Shown here: positions 1-8,075 of the stretch, piece by piece
How positions within the stretch are numbered: the first letter of the stretch is position 1
Layout of the letters: each line of letters begins with the position of its first letter
Assembly: GCF_000428585.1 (NCBI RefSeq)
Contig: NZ_AUAF01000009.1
Span: 1-64,000 of the forward strand
Source: Zooshikella ganghwensis DSM 15267
GTDB lineage: Bacteria; Pseudomonadota; Gammaproteobacteria; Pseudomonadales; Zooshikellaceae
Length of the DNA stretch: 64,000 nt
Reading direction: 5' to 3'
Notes under the pieces: model-generated
What the model was told of the DNA's origin: nothing
The model's input: the letters and a program-made list of their open reading frames with translations, nothing else
Databases searched by the model: none
Program-made: the position numbers and the translations under genes

Positions 1-184
1 ACCGCCAGATATGTGTATCTTCATCTAGCCCAAAAAACTCGCCGATGAGCTCCATTGCAATCACTTCAGGATCAGAAAGGGAAGGCATAGTCCCTCGTTC
101 ACGTAATCGCTGGCCTTTAAGTAAATCATTAAAGGTATCATCAACCCAGCAATAAACTGCTATGATAAACTCTTCTACTGACAT
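1..184 (-). CDS. Transposase, N-terminal part (IS982/IS4-like), cut by window edge
   Basis: An open frame on the minus strand starts with ATG at 184 and runs without a stop to the left edge, giving about 61 residues. It begins MSVEEFIIAVYCWVDD and contains LSDPEVIAMELIGEFFGLDED. Short 'LSDxEVixMExxGEFLGxD' blocks of this kind are, from memory, typical of the N-terminus of IS982-type transposases, enzymes that move an insertion sequence by cutting and joining its ends. The catalytic DDE region would lie outside the window. The terminal inverted repeat should lie upstream of the start, perhaps near 225-245, but I cannot fix it without the other end. Whether the element is intact or a remnant cannot be seen. 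The family call is from recognition, not a search. Confidence 0.6.
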   Translation of the reverse strand, partial: MSVEEFIIAVYCWVDDTFNDLLKGQRLRERGTMPSLSDPEVIAMELIGEFFGLDEDTHIWR

Positions 185-731
185 CCCCTGTCCCTTTGAA
201 TTTGTTTCGGCAAAACAAAGGTTGGGGTCAGGGGTTGTCATTTCAAACTAATAAAAGTCGAGCATCGCGTTACTTTAAATTACTTATGTACAAGACGCTA
301 CTAAGACTTAGGTAGTTATATTTGCCTTTGGCAAAACAGAAGGCTCTAGTGAAATATCAATGATTTTTATATCCCATAATGAGCATAGCGTTAATCGATT
401 TATACCTGTAAGTGAATTAATAAAAGGGAGCATTCCTATTAAATACTGATTATCAATGATATGCAAAAGCTAAGCATAACTCTAAGTTATCTACTGCTGC
501 CCTCTTAGTAGTAGCACAATCAATTACAGCAATGGTTAGGAAAATACGATTTGTCTCTCGTCCAAAACTGTAGTTAAAGAAAGTCATAGGTAGCTGGGAT
601 AAGAAGTCTGATCTCCCCCACACTAAAAAGATGCCAGTACAATACTCAACGCAAAATGAAGTTGCCTTGATTCAGTTGTAGCTTAAGTATTAACAAGGGG
701 AAACTTTTCAGGATCTGGAAAAAAACAAAAA
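185..731. other. Intergenic region between transposase and plsB
   Basis: About 550 bases, AT-rich, with no open frame I can support. It should hold the outer end of the insertion sequence and the plsB promoter. I see no strong hairpin or RNA gene. Confidence 0.5.
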
Positions 732-3215
732 ATGTCGAAGATATCATTTCAACTCAAATCACTACTAAGACGTAGTTTAAGAAAAGTCTTATTCTTATGG
801 GTTAAAACCAGGCACATAGGGAAGTTACCCCTATTACCACCCTTACAGGAAAATGATGGAATATGCTATATTCTCGCCCGCCAGTCCTTATTTGACACAC
901 TAGTCCTTGAAGAGATTTGTCAGCGCGAAGGGCTCCCGCCCCCAAACCAAAAACTCATTGTCACGCACAACCAGCTACTACCCAACTGTTTGCATTTAAT
1001 TCAACAACCCACTATTTGGCGAATCTTTCCGCCACCAAAACCTTCAGAACAATTACACCAGCTTATCACTTTCCTTCAACGTCACCCAGAAAAAAATATT
1101 CAACTGATTCCCGTTACGATTTTGTGGGGACGCTCTCCACTGAAAGAACAGTCAGCATTCAAACTGTTATTCACCTATGATTATGCCGTGGGAGGGCGGT
1201 TACGCAAATTATTTGCCTTACTGATCCATGGCCGACAAACAATGATTAATTTCAGTACACCATTAGCGACAAGAGAGCTGGTTGATGATCAGCTTTCAAC
1301 AAGTCGTACGGTACGGAAATTAGCGCGAATTCTTCGTGTCCATTTTCGACAACTGCGTACAGCTTTAACAGGCCCTGAGCTTTCCCACAGAAAAACGCTG
1401 GTTAATCAGCTGTTGCATAGTCAACCCGTTAAGCAAGCTATTTTAGATCAAGCGAATGCGACACACGACAATATTAGTCGGCTAAATAATAAAGCGCGTA
1501 AATATGCAAATGAAATTGTCTCTGACTTTCGTTATCCAGCAATACGTTTTCTAGATATTGTACTAACATGGTTTTGGAATAAACTCTATAATGGCATTCA
1601 GGTAAATCACGTAGAACCCATCCAGCATTTGGCCAAAGACCACGAAATCATTTACGTACCCTGCCACCGCAGTCATATCGATTATTTACTTCTATCCTAC
1701 GTGCTCTATAAGCAAAATTTAAGCCCTCCCCATATTGCAGCAGGAATAAACCTAAACATGCCTCTGATTGGTGGTTTACTGCGTAGAGGTGGTGCATTTT
1801 TTATGCGTAGAAGCTTTAAAGGGAATAAACTTTATACGACTGTATTTAACGAGTACCTGCATACTTTACTGACCAGAGGCTTCTCCACAGAATACTTTAT
1901 TGAAGGTGGACGTAGCCGAACAGGCCGATTACTACAACCCAAAACAGGCATGCTAGCCCTCACGTTACAAAGCTACTTCAGGGATCAGCGTAAGCCTTTT
2001 TGCTTTGTACCTGTATATATTGGCTATGAGCGAGTACTAGAAGGAAATACTTACCTTGGTGAGTTACGCGGAAAAACAAAAAAAGCCGAATCACCTCTTG
2101 ATATCTTACGTATACTTTCAGCCTTGAAAAAAGAGTTTGGCGAAGTATGGGTGAATTTTGGTGAACCTATTTTGCTTAATCAATTTTTATCGCAACAAGA
2201 ACCAGATTGGCAATCTAGTATTTCATCAGAATCATCTAGCTACACGCGACAATCGTGGTTTCGCAACCTTACCCAACAGCTGGCAAATACAATTAATTGT
2301 CATATTAATGCCGCTGCTGTCGCTAACCCTGTGAACCTCATTGCAACCGCCCTACTCTCTGCACCTAAACAAGCAATGAGTGAGGAATCACTAAAAGAGC
2401 AAGTGACATTTTATAATTGGTTACTAGAAAAGCTGCCGTACAGTGAACGTATAATATCGCCTCTCAAAACACCCACTGAGACCATTCTTTACGTCGAAAA
2501 ATTAGGCTTTATCCGACGACAAACTGACTCTCTAGGTGATGTAATTTATACGGAAGGTAAACATGCTATTTTACTGACTTATTACAGAAATAACACATTA
2601 CACCTTTTTGCAATACCTTCTCTAATCAGCTGTTTCTTTAATAATAGCTCTCGAATTAAAGAAGCAGATCTTGTTCCGATGTGTAGTCAAATATATCCTT
2701 ACTTGCGCACAGAGCTTTTTTTACCTTGGCAACCTGATGAGTTTAAAATCCTGCTTAAACAGTGGTTGGACATACTTGTTGAGCACTCAATATTGCAAAG
2801 TGAAAATGGCTGGCTACAAAGTCCAAACCCTGACTCTGTCACCTCAGTCACTTTTAACTTTCTGGGTAAAACCATCATGCAAACGTTAGAGCGCTTTTAT
2901 ATGGCACTCAGCTTGTTGATTCGAAGTGGAAGTGAGCAAATAGATAGAGATACCTTGGAAAAGCAGTGTCATGAGCTTGCACAGCGGCTTTCATTTATAC
3001 AGGGAATAAATGCTCCAGAGTTTTTTGATAAATCACTTTTCAAAAACTTTATAGAAACACTTCGTCAGCAAAACTTAGTTCATTCTGACTCTCAACAAAA
3101 CTTATCATTTAGCCATAACATCCATGTTATTCTAAATAGTGCACGTTATGTACTTCCCAGTGAAGCCCGACGGGCTATTCAGCAATTAGCAACAGTACAC
3201 TTAAATAAACAGTAA
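732..3215 (+). CDS. plsB: Glycerol-3-phosphate 1-O-acyltransferase PlsB
   Basis: Transfers an acyl chain from acyl-CoA or acyl-ACP to position 1 of glycerol-3-phosphate at the inner membrane, the first step of phospholipid synthesis. The 827-residue product matches the family length (E. coli 807). The acyltransferase motifs are all visible: HRSHID at residues 312-317 (catalytic His and Asp), GGAFFMRRSF near 353-362, FIEGGRSRTG near 389-398 and FVPVYIGYE near 424-432. The N-terminal basic stretch and the long C-terminal part are as in PlsB. The Shine-Dalgarno is weak, but no better start is seen. It stands alone on the plus strand and converges on rsmJ 24 bases downstream, with a shared hairpin terminator. 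Confidence 0.95.
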   Translation: MSKISFQLKSLLRRSLRKVLFLWVKTRHIGKLPLLPPLQENDGICYILARQSLFDTLVLEEICQREGLPPPNQKLIVTHNQLLPNCLHLIQQPTIWRIFPPPKPSEQLHQLITFLQRHPEKNIQLIPVTILWGRSPLKEQSAFKLLFTYDYAVGGRLRKLFALLIHGRQTMINFSTPLATRELVDDQLSTSRTVRKLARILRVHFRQLRTALTGPELSHRKTLVNQLLHSQPVKQAILDQANATHDNISRLNNKARKYANEIVSDFRYPAIRFLDIVLTWFWNKLYNGIQVNHVEPIQHLAKDHEIIYVPCHRSHIDYLLLSYVLYKQNLSPPHIAAGINLNMPLIGGLLRRGGAFFMRRSFKGNKLYTTVFNEYLHTLLTRGFSTEYFIEGGRSRTGRLLQPKTGMLALTLQSYFRDQRKPFCFVPVYIGYERVLEGNTYLGELRGKTKKAESPLDILRILSALKKEFGEVWVNFGEPILLNQFLSQQEPDWQSSISSESSSYTRQSWFRNLTQQLANTINCHINAAAVANPVNLIATALLSAPKQAMSEESLKEQVTFYNWLLEKLPYSERIISPLKTPTETILYVEKLGFIRRQTDSLGDVIYTEGKHAILLTYYRNNTLHLFAIPSLISCFFNNSSRIKEADLVPMCSQIYPYLRTELFLPWQPDEFKILLKQWLDILVEHSILQSENGWLQSPNPDSVTSVTFNFLGKTIMQTLERFYMALSLLIRSGSEQIDRDTLEKQCHELAQRLSFIQGINAPEFFDKSLFKNFIETLRQQNLVHSDSQQNLSFSHNIHVILNSARYVLPSEARRAIQQLATVHLNKQ

Positions 3216-3225
3216 GTGGTGTATT

Positions 3226-3260
3226 AAGGCATAGCGCGTTAATGCGGTATGCCTTTTTTT
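3226..3260 (+). terminator. Rho-independent terminator of plsB, overlapping rsmJ 3' end
   Basis: Perfect 8-bp arms AAGGCATA (3226-3233) and TATGCCTT (3248-3255), with extra GC pairing inside the loop, followed by a run of seven T at 3254-3260. The hairpin begins 11 bases after the plsB stop and its right arm lies in the last codons of rsmJ, whose stop is at 3239-3241. It may act in both directions. Confidence 0.8.
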
Positions 3261-4036
3261 ACATAAATATCGAACCGATTAGCTTTTCCCATTAGTTGTA
3301 AAGTAGGCTTTTTTGCTGCCAGTAATGGTGCTAACCGTGGTCTTTTCACAACAACTCGATAGCGTGCAGCATTATAAGCATCAGAAAATAACTGGTCAGC
3401 ATCACTGTCTCCATCTAACAGCTTTTGAAAGAGCTGCATTTCTTTCTTTGACAGTGCCGACTTTTTATCTTGATGTGGAAACATAGGATCAAGGTAAACA
3501 CAGTCAAAGCTATCAGACTGACATTTTGACAAAAAGGATTTTGCATCTTGAAGCGGTTGTAATGTCATTTGCTCAATATATGATTGAATTTCCTGGCACT
3601 GTAATGCTCTTCTTAAACCATCGCGTAATAAACAATATACAACAGATGATCTTTCTAATAGTGTTAGTTGACAACCAAGGGTGGCAAGGATAAATGCATC
3701 TCGACCTAAACCAGCCGTTGCATCTAAAACTGAAGGCTTAAACTGTTTTTTAATCCCTATCGCCTTAGCAATAGCCTGTCCTTTACCTCCTCCATGAAGC
3801 CTTCGAAAAGCCAGTGGTCCATGGACAAAATCGACATATACTTTGCCCATTTTTTTCTCATGTAAAGCTTCCAAACTGACTTTATCTTGATCAACGACTA
3901 AAGCAAGCGTTGTGTCCAAGTCCAGCCCCTCACTGCTCTCCTTTAGCGGGAAAGCAAATTCTTCTGCTAACGCTTTAGCATCAGGTAATCCTTCAGGGGA
4001 AGCGGGTAGTACTATAACCTTGTTTTTTGAGCACAT
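3239..4036 (-). CDS. rsmJ: 16S rRNA (guanine1516-N2)-methyltransferase RsmJ
   Basis: Small-subunit rRNA methyltransferase of the YhiQ/DUF548 family, using S-adenosylmethionine to methylate G1516 of 16S rRNA. The product has 265 residues (family about 250). The SAM-binding loop is LDATAGLGRDAFILATLG, followed by an acidic residue in TLLERS. The catalytic-type block is VYLDPMFPHQDKKSALSKKEM, characteristic of RsmJ. Start ATG at 4036 gives MCSKNKV. It faces plsB tail to tail. No partner operon is visible; the next minus-strand gene upstream lies 129 bases away. Confidence 0.9.
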   Translation of the reverse strand: MCSKNKVIVLPASPEGLPDAKALAEEFAFPLKESSEGLDLDTTLALVVDQDKVSLEALHEKKMGKVYVDFVHGPLAFRRLHGGGKGQAIAKAIGIKKQFKPSVLDATAGLGRDAFILATLGCQLTLLERSSVVYCLLRDGLRRALQCQEIQSYIEQMTLQPLQDAKSFLSKCQSDSFDCVYLDPMFPHQDKKSALSKKEMQLFQKLLDGDSDADQLFSDAYNAARYRVVVKRPRLAPLLAAKKPTLQLMGKANRFDIYVKKGIPH

Positions 4037-4165
4037 AGTGAGGCTTACCTACAAGCATCTTCAAAGAGGGTAGCTGGTTGTTTTTTAATGTGTGCTAAAT
4101 AATGGCCAGCGAACAAAGAAGTTATAACGGGAGGAAAAGTAACAGATAAATCGACTTAAGGAAAT

Positions 4166-4498
4166 CTACACATAAATATCAATACCAAATAATTCAGTAC
4201 TACTAGCCTGCTCTAGTTCAAACTCAGCCACTTCCGAGTAAGTACGAATACTTTTAGGGAGGGGGTTAACTTGATATGGACGTGTTTGAAATGGCTGTTC
4301 AATTTGATGGCTTTTGTTCACTCGCTGGGTTTGAGCAAGTTTATACATTGCATCAGCTTGTCGTTCACTTTCATTTTGTGATGAATAATGAACATTTGCC
4401 ACAGGCTGGATAGCTTCTACTGTTTTTGGTGTCGTATTTGAACTACTGGGTAACAGATACTGTGCACCTAATGTCAAATGACCAACACTGGAAACCAC
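4166..4498 (-). CDS. Small hypothetical protein, GTG start
   Basis: I do not recognise a named family. The 110-residue product is polar and rich in Gln, Ser and Thr, with no membrane segment and no signal peptide. It ends in a short hydrophobic tail (ELFGIDIYV). That tail, preceded by a TYSEV segment, resembles small uncharacterised Pseudomonas-type proteins ending in 'xxFGxDxYx', but this is a recollection. Support that it is real: the GTG start has an excellent Shine-Dalgarno (AGAGGAG, 7 bases upstream). It is a single gene between rsmJ and uppP. Function unknown. Confidence 0.6.
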   Translation of the reverse strand: MVSSVGHLTLGAQYLLPSSSNTTPKTVEAIQPVANVHYSSQNESERQADAMYKLAQTQRVNKSHQIEQPFQTRPYQVNPLPKSIRTYSEVAEFELEQASSTELFGIDIYV

Positions 4499-4742
4499 AC
4501 CCCAACTCCTCTCACATTCACTGAACTATTGCTACGTTTTATATGTATACCCTTCTCGAATTAGTTTTATGCACCCATTCCATAGCGTTTACCCTAACAG
4601 ACCAGCGAAGTTGCTTTAATGTGTTCCCAACACATTTAATTAGAACAATCATTAAAATATATTACATATCCTTACTTAATTTTTTACACCGGTATTACCT
4701 TACTAGTAGTATAACAGGTTGCTCAGCAAAAAAATGAAAACA

Positions 4743-4760
4743 AGCGCCCAAAAGGACGCT
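4743..4760 (-). terminator. Rho-independent terminator of uppP
   Basis: Read on the minus strand, AGCGTCC pairs with GGGCGCT (7 bp, one G-U) around a UUUU loop, followed by a U-rich tail (TTGTTTTC). It lies about 60 bases past the uppP stop. Confidence 0.65.
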
Positions 4761-4821
4761 CTTAATTAAAAAACTCAGATCTTTGATAAAGCTGCTTATC
4801 TCTCATACACTTTATTACACA

Positions 4822-5631
4822 CTAAATGCTTGTGAAGTAAACAAAAAACAATGCTGCGCTCAAAAGTACACGATAAATAACAAAAGGCATCATTCCCATT
4901 CGTGCAATCATACTTAAAAATAAATGGATACATACATAGGCACTAATTCCCGCCACAAACACGCCTACAAAAATCGCGTCCCAGGCAACTGGCTCTGTAG
5001 CCATTACAAGATCTTTGGTTTTTAATAATCCTGCCGCAAAAATGACGGGTATTGATAATAAAAATGAAAATCTTGCGGCTGCATTCCGGGTGAAACCCAA
5101 CATTAATCCAGCGGTAATAGTAACACCTGATCGCGATGTGCCAGGAATAATAGCCAGCGCCTGAGCAATACCAATAATTAGTACTTGTTTCCAGGTTATC
5201 TCTGTTAGTTGTCGCTGTTGAGTTCCTGTACGATCAGCCCATCCTAGTAAAACCCCAAAAATCAATGTAGTACAAGCAATAATAAAGATTGAACGTAATT
5301 GATTTTCAACATCCATAAGGCTAATGGCCAGGCCAAACAATACAGCAGGTATGGTGCCCAAAATAATGTACCAACCCAAGTATCCTTCAAAAGACTTTTG
5401 CTTTCCAAACAGTCCTTCCAGCATACCTTTCATTACAGCCCATAAGTCGTCTCTAAAATATAAAACAACAGCAATCAGCGTCCCTATATGTACAGCCACA
5501 TCAAATGCCAAGCCCTGATCAGGCCAGCCTAGCAGCTGCGCTGGCAGCACCAAATGGGCTGAGCTTGATATAGGAAGAAACTCTGTTAGTCCTTGTATCA
5601 ACGCCAGAATAATCGCTTGAATCACATCCAT
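4822..5631 (-). CDS. uppP: Undecaprenyl-diphosphatase UppP (BacA)
   Basis: Inner-membrane enzyme that removes a phosphate from undecaprenyl pyrophosphate, recycling the lipid carrier for peptidoglycan and other envelope polymers; extra copies give bacitracin resistance. The product is 269 residues (E. coli 273) with about eight hydrophobic segments. Family signatures are LTEFLPISSSAHLVL near residue 15 (the Glu-rich and Ser catalytic block) and PGTSRSGVTI near residue 163 (the phosphate-binding loop). Start ATG at 5631 follows a weak AGGTAG Shine-Dalgarno. Single gene with its own hairpin terminator downstream. Confidence 0.95.
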   Translation of the reverse strand: MDVIQAIILALIQGLTEFLPISSSAHLVLPAQLLGWPDQGLAFDVAVHIGTLIAVVLYFRDDLWAVMKGMLEGLFGKQKSFEGYLGWYIILGTIPAVLFGLAISLMDVENQLRSIFIIACTTLIFGVLLGWADRTGTQQRQLTEITWKQVLIIGIAQALAIIPGTSRSGVTITAGLMLGFTRNAAARFSFLLSIPVIFAAGLLKTKDLVMATEPVAWDAIFVGVFVAGISAYVCIHLFLSMIARMGMMPFVIYRVLLSAALFFVYFTSI

Positions 5632-6033
5632 AAATGCACTACCTAATCTAAAAACTCAATTTAACGATACACTGGTAAATGTTACACAGTTAAAAGTGTG
5701 CCAAACTATTCACTGATAACCTGAAAGAGGCATATAAACCCACAGCGAAGGATTTTTTTGTGTGGCTAATCTGGTCTTTTAAGTTTAGCGCCAACAATAA
5801 TAGCTGTTTTAAACGTTCTAGCTGGGCCGTCACATGATTCTGATACGCTCCCCCTTTGTAAAACCAAAACATTATATGCCAAGAACTGTAACTCTAACGA
5901 AACTTTTTCCCATTTAAGACACGCGCATCAACAGCAAAATCTACAAAGTTCACATTATTAAACCATTGATGCATCAACTCAGATTAATATATTGGGATAG
6001 GCACAATAAGGAGATGAAAGATAACCTGGTTGG
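5632..6033. other. Intergenic region between tsaB and uppP
   Basis: About 400 bases. A 60-codon minus-strand frame at 5690-5872 has no Shine-Dalgarno and no recognisable sequence, so it is not called. GAAAGATA (6016-6023) and TATCTTTC (6035-6042) can form an 8-bp stem across the tsaB stop, followed on the plus strand by T-rich sequence. Its role is unclear. Confidence 0.4.
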
Positions 6034-6711
6034 CTATCTTTCTTGTTTTTTCTTGGCGACGTTGTCACGCAAGTAAACAGGAATCGCTTGTTCTGGAGGT
6101 ACTGTTTCTCCACATTTCCATGCCAGTTCACCCAACAAAGCAATATCCTGAGCATGAGGCAATATATCTTTGTAAATAACCTCAGGTTTAAAAGGAATTC
6201 TTGGCGAGTAGCTCCATCCACTACCTACACCTACCCACCCAATCATATCCTCATAACCTGTTGCATTTTCTGGACTGATGACGGACTCTGGAATGACGAG
6301 TGCTAATTTGCCTTCAGTATTTACGGTATAAGCAGCAAAGTAGATCTCATCCATTCTTGCATCTATTGCCGTAAATACCTTTTCATGTTGATAAACCCGA
6401 AAAGCATAATGTGCAAGTGCAGCTAAATTTGAGATACCAATAACAGGTAAATCTGCCGCATAAGCCAGCCCCTGAACAATACCTGCCGCAACTCGAACCC
6501 CCGTAAAAGCACCTGGACCCTGTCCAAACGCAATGGCGTCTAGCTGTTTTATACCCAGGCCTGCACTAGAAAGTAACTCATCAACCATAGGTAAAATGCG
6601 CTCGTTATGTTCTCTAGGTGCAACAACAAACGACTCTTTGACATCGCCCTCAATAAGTAATGCAGCAGAACAAGCTTCTGTTGCTGTATCAATAGCTAAT
6701 ATGCGACTCAT
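6034..6711 (-). CDS. tsaB: tRNA threonylcarbamoyladenosine synthesis protein TsaB
   Basis: Partner of TsaD and TsaE in making t6A37, the modification of ANN-decoding tRNAs. TsaB (YeaZ) is an inactive ASKHA-fold relative of TsaD that forms the heterodimer scaffold. The 225-residue product (E. coli 231) opens with MSRILAIDTATEACSAALL, the phosphate-1 loop of the fold, and carries FGQGPGAFTGVRVAAGIVQGLAY, the strongest family signature. Start ATG at 6711. It stands alone here; adk and ppc, nearby in some relatives, are several kilobases away. Confidence 0.93.
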   Translation of the reverse strand: MSRILAIDTATEACSAALLIEGDVKESFVVAPREHNERILPMVDELLSSAGLGIKQLDAIAFGQGPGAFTGVRVAAGIVQGLAYAADLPVIGISNLAALAHYAFRVYQHEKVFTAIDARMDEIYFAAYTVNTEGKLALVIPESVISPENATGYEDMIGWVGVGSGWSYSPRIPFKPEVIYKDILPHAQDIALLGELAWKCGETVPPEQAIPVYLRDNVAKKKQER

Positions 6712-7019
6712 AGTGTACCTAAATAATGCACTTATTTAACACGACAATACCCTTTGGGTTGGGCATACACTTAAAAATGAATGACTTCAACTGTGACTAA
6801 AAGTACTTTTTCTTAATACACCCGTAAACACTTTTATTTGCAATAATAGCAGAACCCACCTCTATATATCAGATTAGTGCTTTAAAGGGCCAGGTAGCAA
6901 ACCTATAAACATACACAAACATTTTTAAGATTAAGCCCGTGGGAGAGAAAGAAGAAGAAAGACTAAGGAGTGTATTGAAAGCAAATCTGGGTAGAAGTTT
7001 TAGAGTAACTCAAAAAAAT
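6712..7019. other. Intergenic region upstream of tsaB
   Basis: About 310 AT-rich bases between the terminator of the AlgP-like gene and the tsaB start. It presumably holds the tsaB promoter. I see no gene. Confidence 0.4.
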
Positions 7020-7042
7020 ATAGATGCCATCCTGGCATCTAT
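7020..7042 (-). terminator. Rho-independent terminator of the AlgP-like gene
   Basis: Perfect 9-bp stem TAGATGCCA (7021-7029) / TGGCATCTA (7033-7041) with a 3-base loop. On the minus strand it is followed by TATTTTTTT, a near-ideal terminator 56 bases past the stop codon. Confidence 0.85.
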
Positions 7043-7097
7043 TTAAGCTCAAGCTTGTTAAGTACAATAAATTTGTACTTAACCCACCTCTACAAGA

Positions 7098-8075
7098 CTA
7101 AGCTTGTTTTTTAGGTGGACGACCACGACGTTTAGTCGTTGTAGTTTTAGCTCTAGTAACTTTTGCTTTAGTGGTTGAACCTGCTGGACGTCCGCGACGC
7201 TTGGGTGCTGCCGTGCCAGTAGCGGTTGTTGTAGCAGCTGCTGCCTTTTTAGGTGGGCGACCACGACGCTTTGGAGTCGCACTAGTTGTTGCTGTTGTAG
7301 CAGCTGTTGCCTTTTTAGGTGGACGACCACGACGCTTTGGTGCAGTACTCTTAGCCGCGGTTGTTGTCGCTGTTGCTTTTTTAGGTGGACGACCACGACG
7401 CTTAGCTGTTGTGGAAGTTGCAGCAGTCGTTTTGGCTGTTGTAGATGCTGGCTTACGTCCCCGTTTTTTCGCACCTGCAGTAGAAGTTTTTTTCTCACCC
7501 ATTTCCTTAGCTTTAACTTCTACTTTTTTGAGCGCAACTTTCAATTTTTTGTTTTCTGCAACTTCACGCTTTTTAACTTTTGCTTGATCAGCGTGCTCAC
7601 GGCTTTTCAGCCACTTAGCTTCAAAGTTAGCAATTGCTTTTGCAAGATCTTGTTCAGCTTTTGCTTTTAAAGAGCCTTGATACTCTTCTACACGTTGCTT
7701 AGCAGCGTCTTTTAATTGTTCGCCTTTAGCAACAACCTTTTCAATTTCTACAGCCTGTTTTGCTGCTGCAAGCTTCTCACGCATTGCATTCCAATCGGCT
7801 TGAGCTTTTTCAATAGCAGCATTAGCGCGCTCTACTGCTTTTTTATTCGTAGCAGTAGCACTTGACTTCAATTTTGTTTTAGCTGTAGCCAATTTAGCTT
7901 TGGCTTCATCTACTTTGAGTTTTGCGTTTGCAACTCTTTCAGTTACCTTTTCCAGCTCAGCCATTACTTTTTCAAGACCAGTATAGGTAGCCGTTGTTTT
8001 TGTTGCTTTAGCAGCAACTGCTTTTTTTACAGGGGACTTTTTTGCTTTAGTCCCAGGTTTTCTACCTCTCGCCAT
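7098..8075 (-). CDS. AlgP-like (histone H1-like) protein with AT-hook repeats
   Basis: Likely a DNA-binding, nucleoid- or regulator-type protein related to AlgP/AlgR3, which in Pseudomonas aeruginosa affects alginate gene expression. Start chosen at ATG 8075 (MARGRKPGTKAKK), with CAGGAG 7 bases upstream; the frame continues further but without support. The product has 325 residues. Residues about 25-190 are rich in Ala, Lys and Glu and look like a long helix or coiled coil (AlgP-type). The C-terminal third is low-complexity Ala/Thr/Lys with six RGRPP or RGRKP cores, plus one at the N-terminus. RGRP is the core of the AT-hook that binds the minor groove of AT-rich DNA. P. aeruginosa AlgP instead has KPAA repeats. 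Single gene with its own terminator. Function in this organism is inferred. Confidence 0.8.
   Translation of the reverse strand: MARGRKPGTKAKKSPVKKAVAAKATKTTATYTGLEKVMAELEKVTERVANAKLKVDEAKAKLATAKTKLKSSATATNKKAVERANAAIEKAQADWNAMREKLAAAKQAVEIEKVVAKGEQLKDAAKQRVEEYQGSLKAKAEQDLAKAIANFEAKWLKSREHADQAKVKKREVAENKKLKVALKKVEVKAKEMGEKKTSTAGAKKRGRKPASTTAKTTAATSTTAKRRGRPPKKATATTTAAKSTAPKRRGRPPKKATAATTATTSATPKRRGRPPKKAAAATTTATGTAAPKRRGRPAGSTTKAKVTRAKTTTTKRRGRPPKKQA
7107..7470 (-). repeat. In-gene tandem repeats encoding AT-hook units
   Basis: The block around AGGTGG(A/G)CGACCACGACG recurs at about 7113, 7251, 7317 and 7383. The last three are spaced exactly 66 bases (22 codons) and a diverged unit lies near 7180. 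Each encodes a KRRGRPPKK-type motif separated by Ala/Thr-rich linkers. In-frame repeats of this length can change copy number between strains. Confidence 0.8.

Noticed and set aside
4543-4737. 64-codon plus-strand frame between the small orphan gene and uppP
   Set aside because: No Shine-Dalgarno, no recognisable sequence, and its end overlaps the region of the uppP terminator.
5690-5872. 60-codon minus-strand frame upstream of uppP
   Set aside because: No ribosome site and no recognisable sequence.
6016-6042. Hairpin across the tsaB stop as tsaB terminator
   Set aside because: On the tsaB strand no U-run follows; the U-rich side is in the opposite direction.
7079-7587. Long overlapping frames inside the AlgP-like gene on both strands
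   Set aside because: They are produced by the repetitive Lys/Ala/Thr codons of the real gene and have no start signal or family match.
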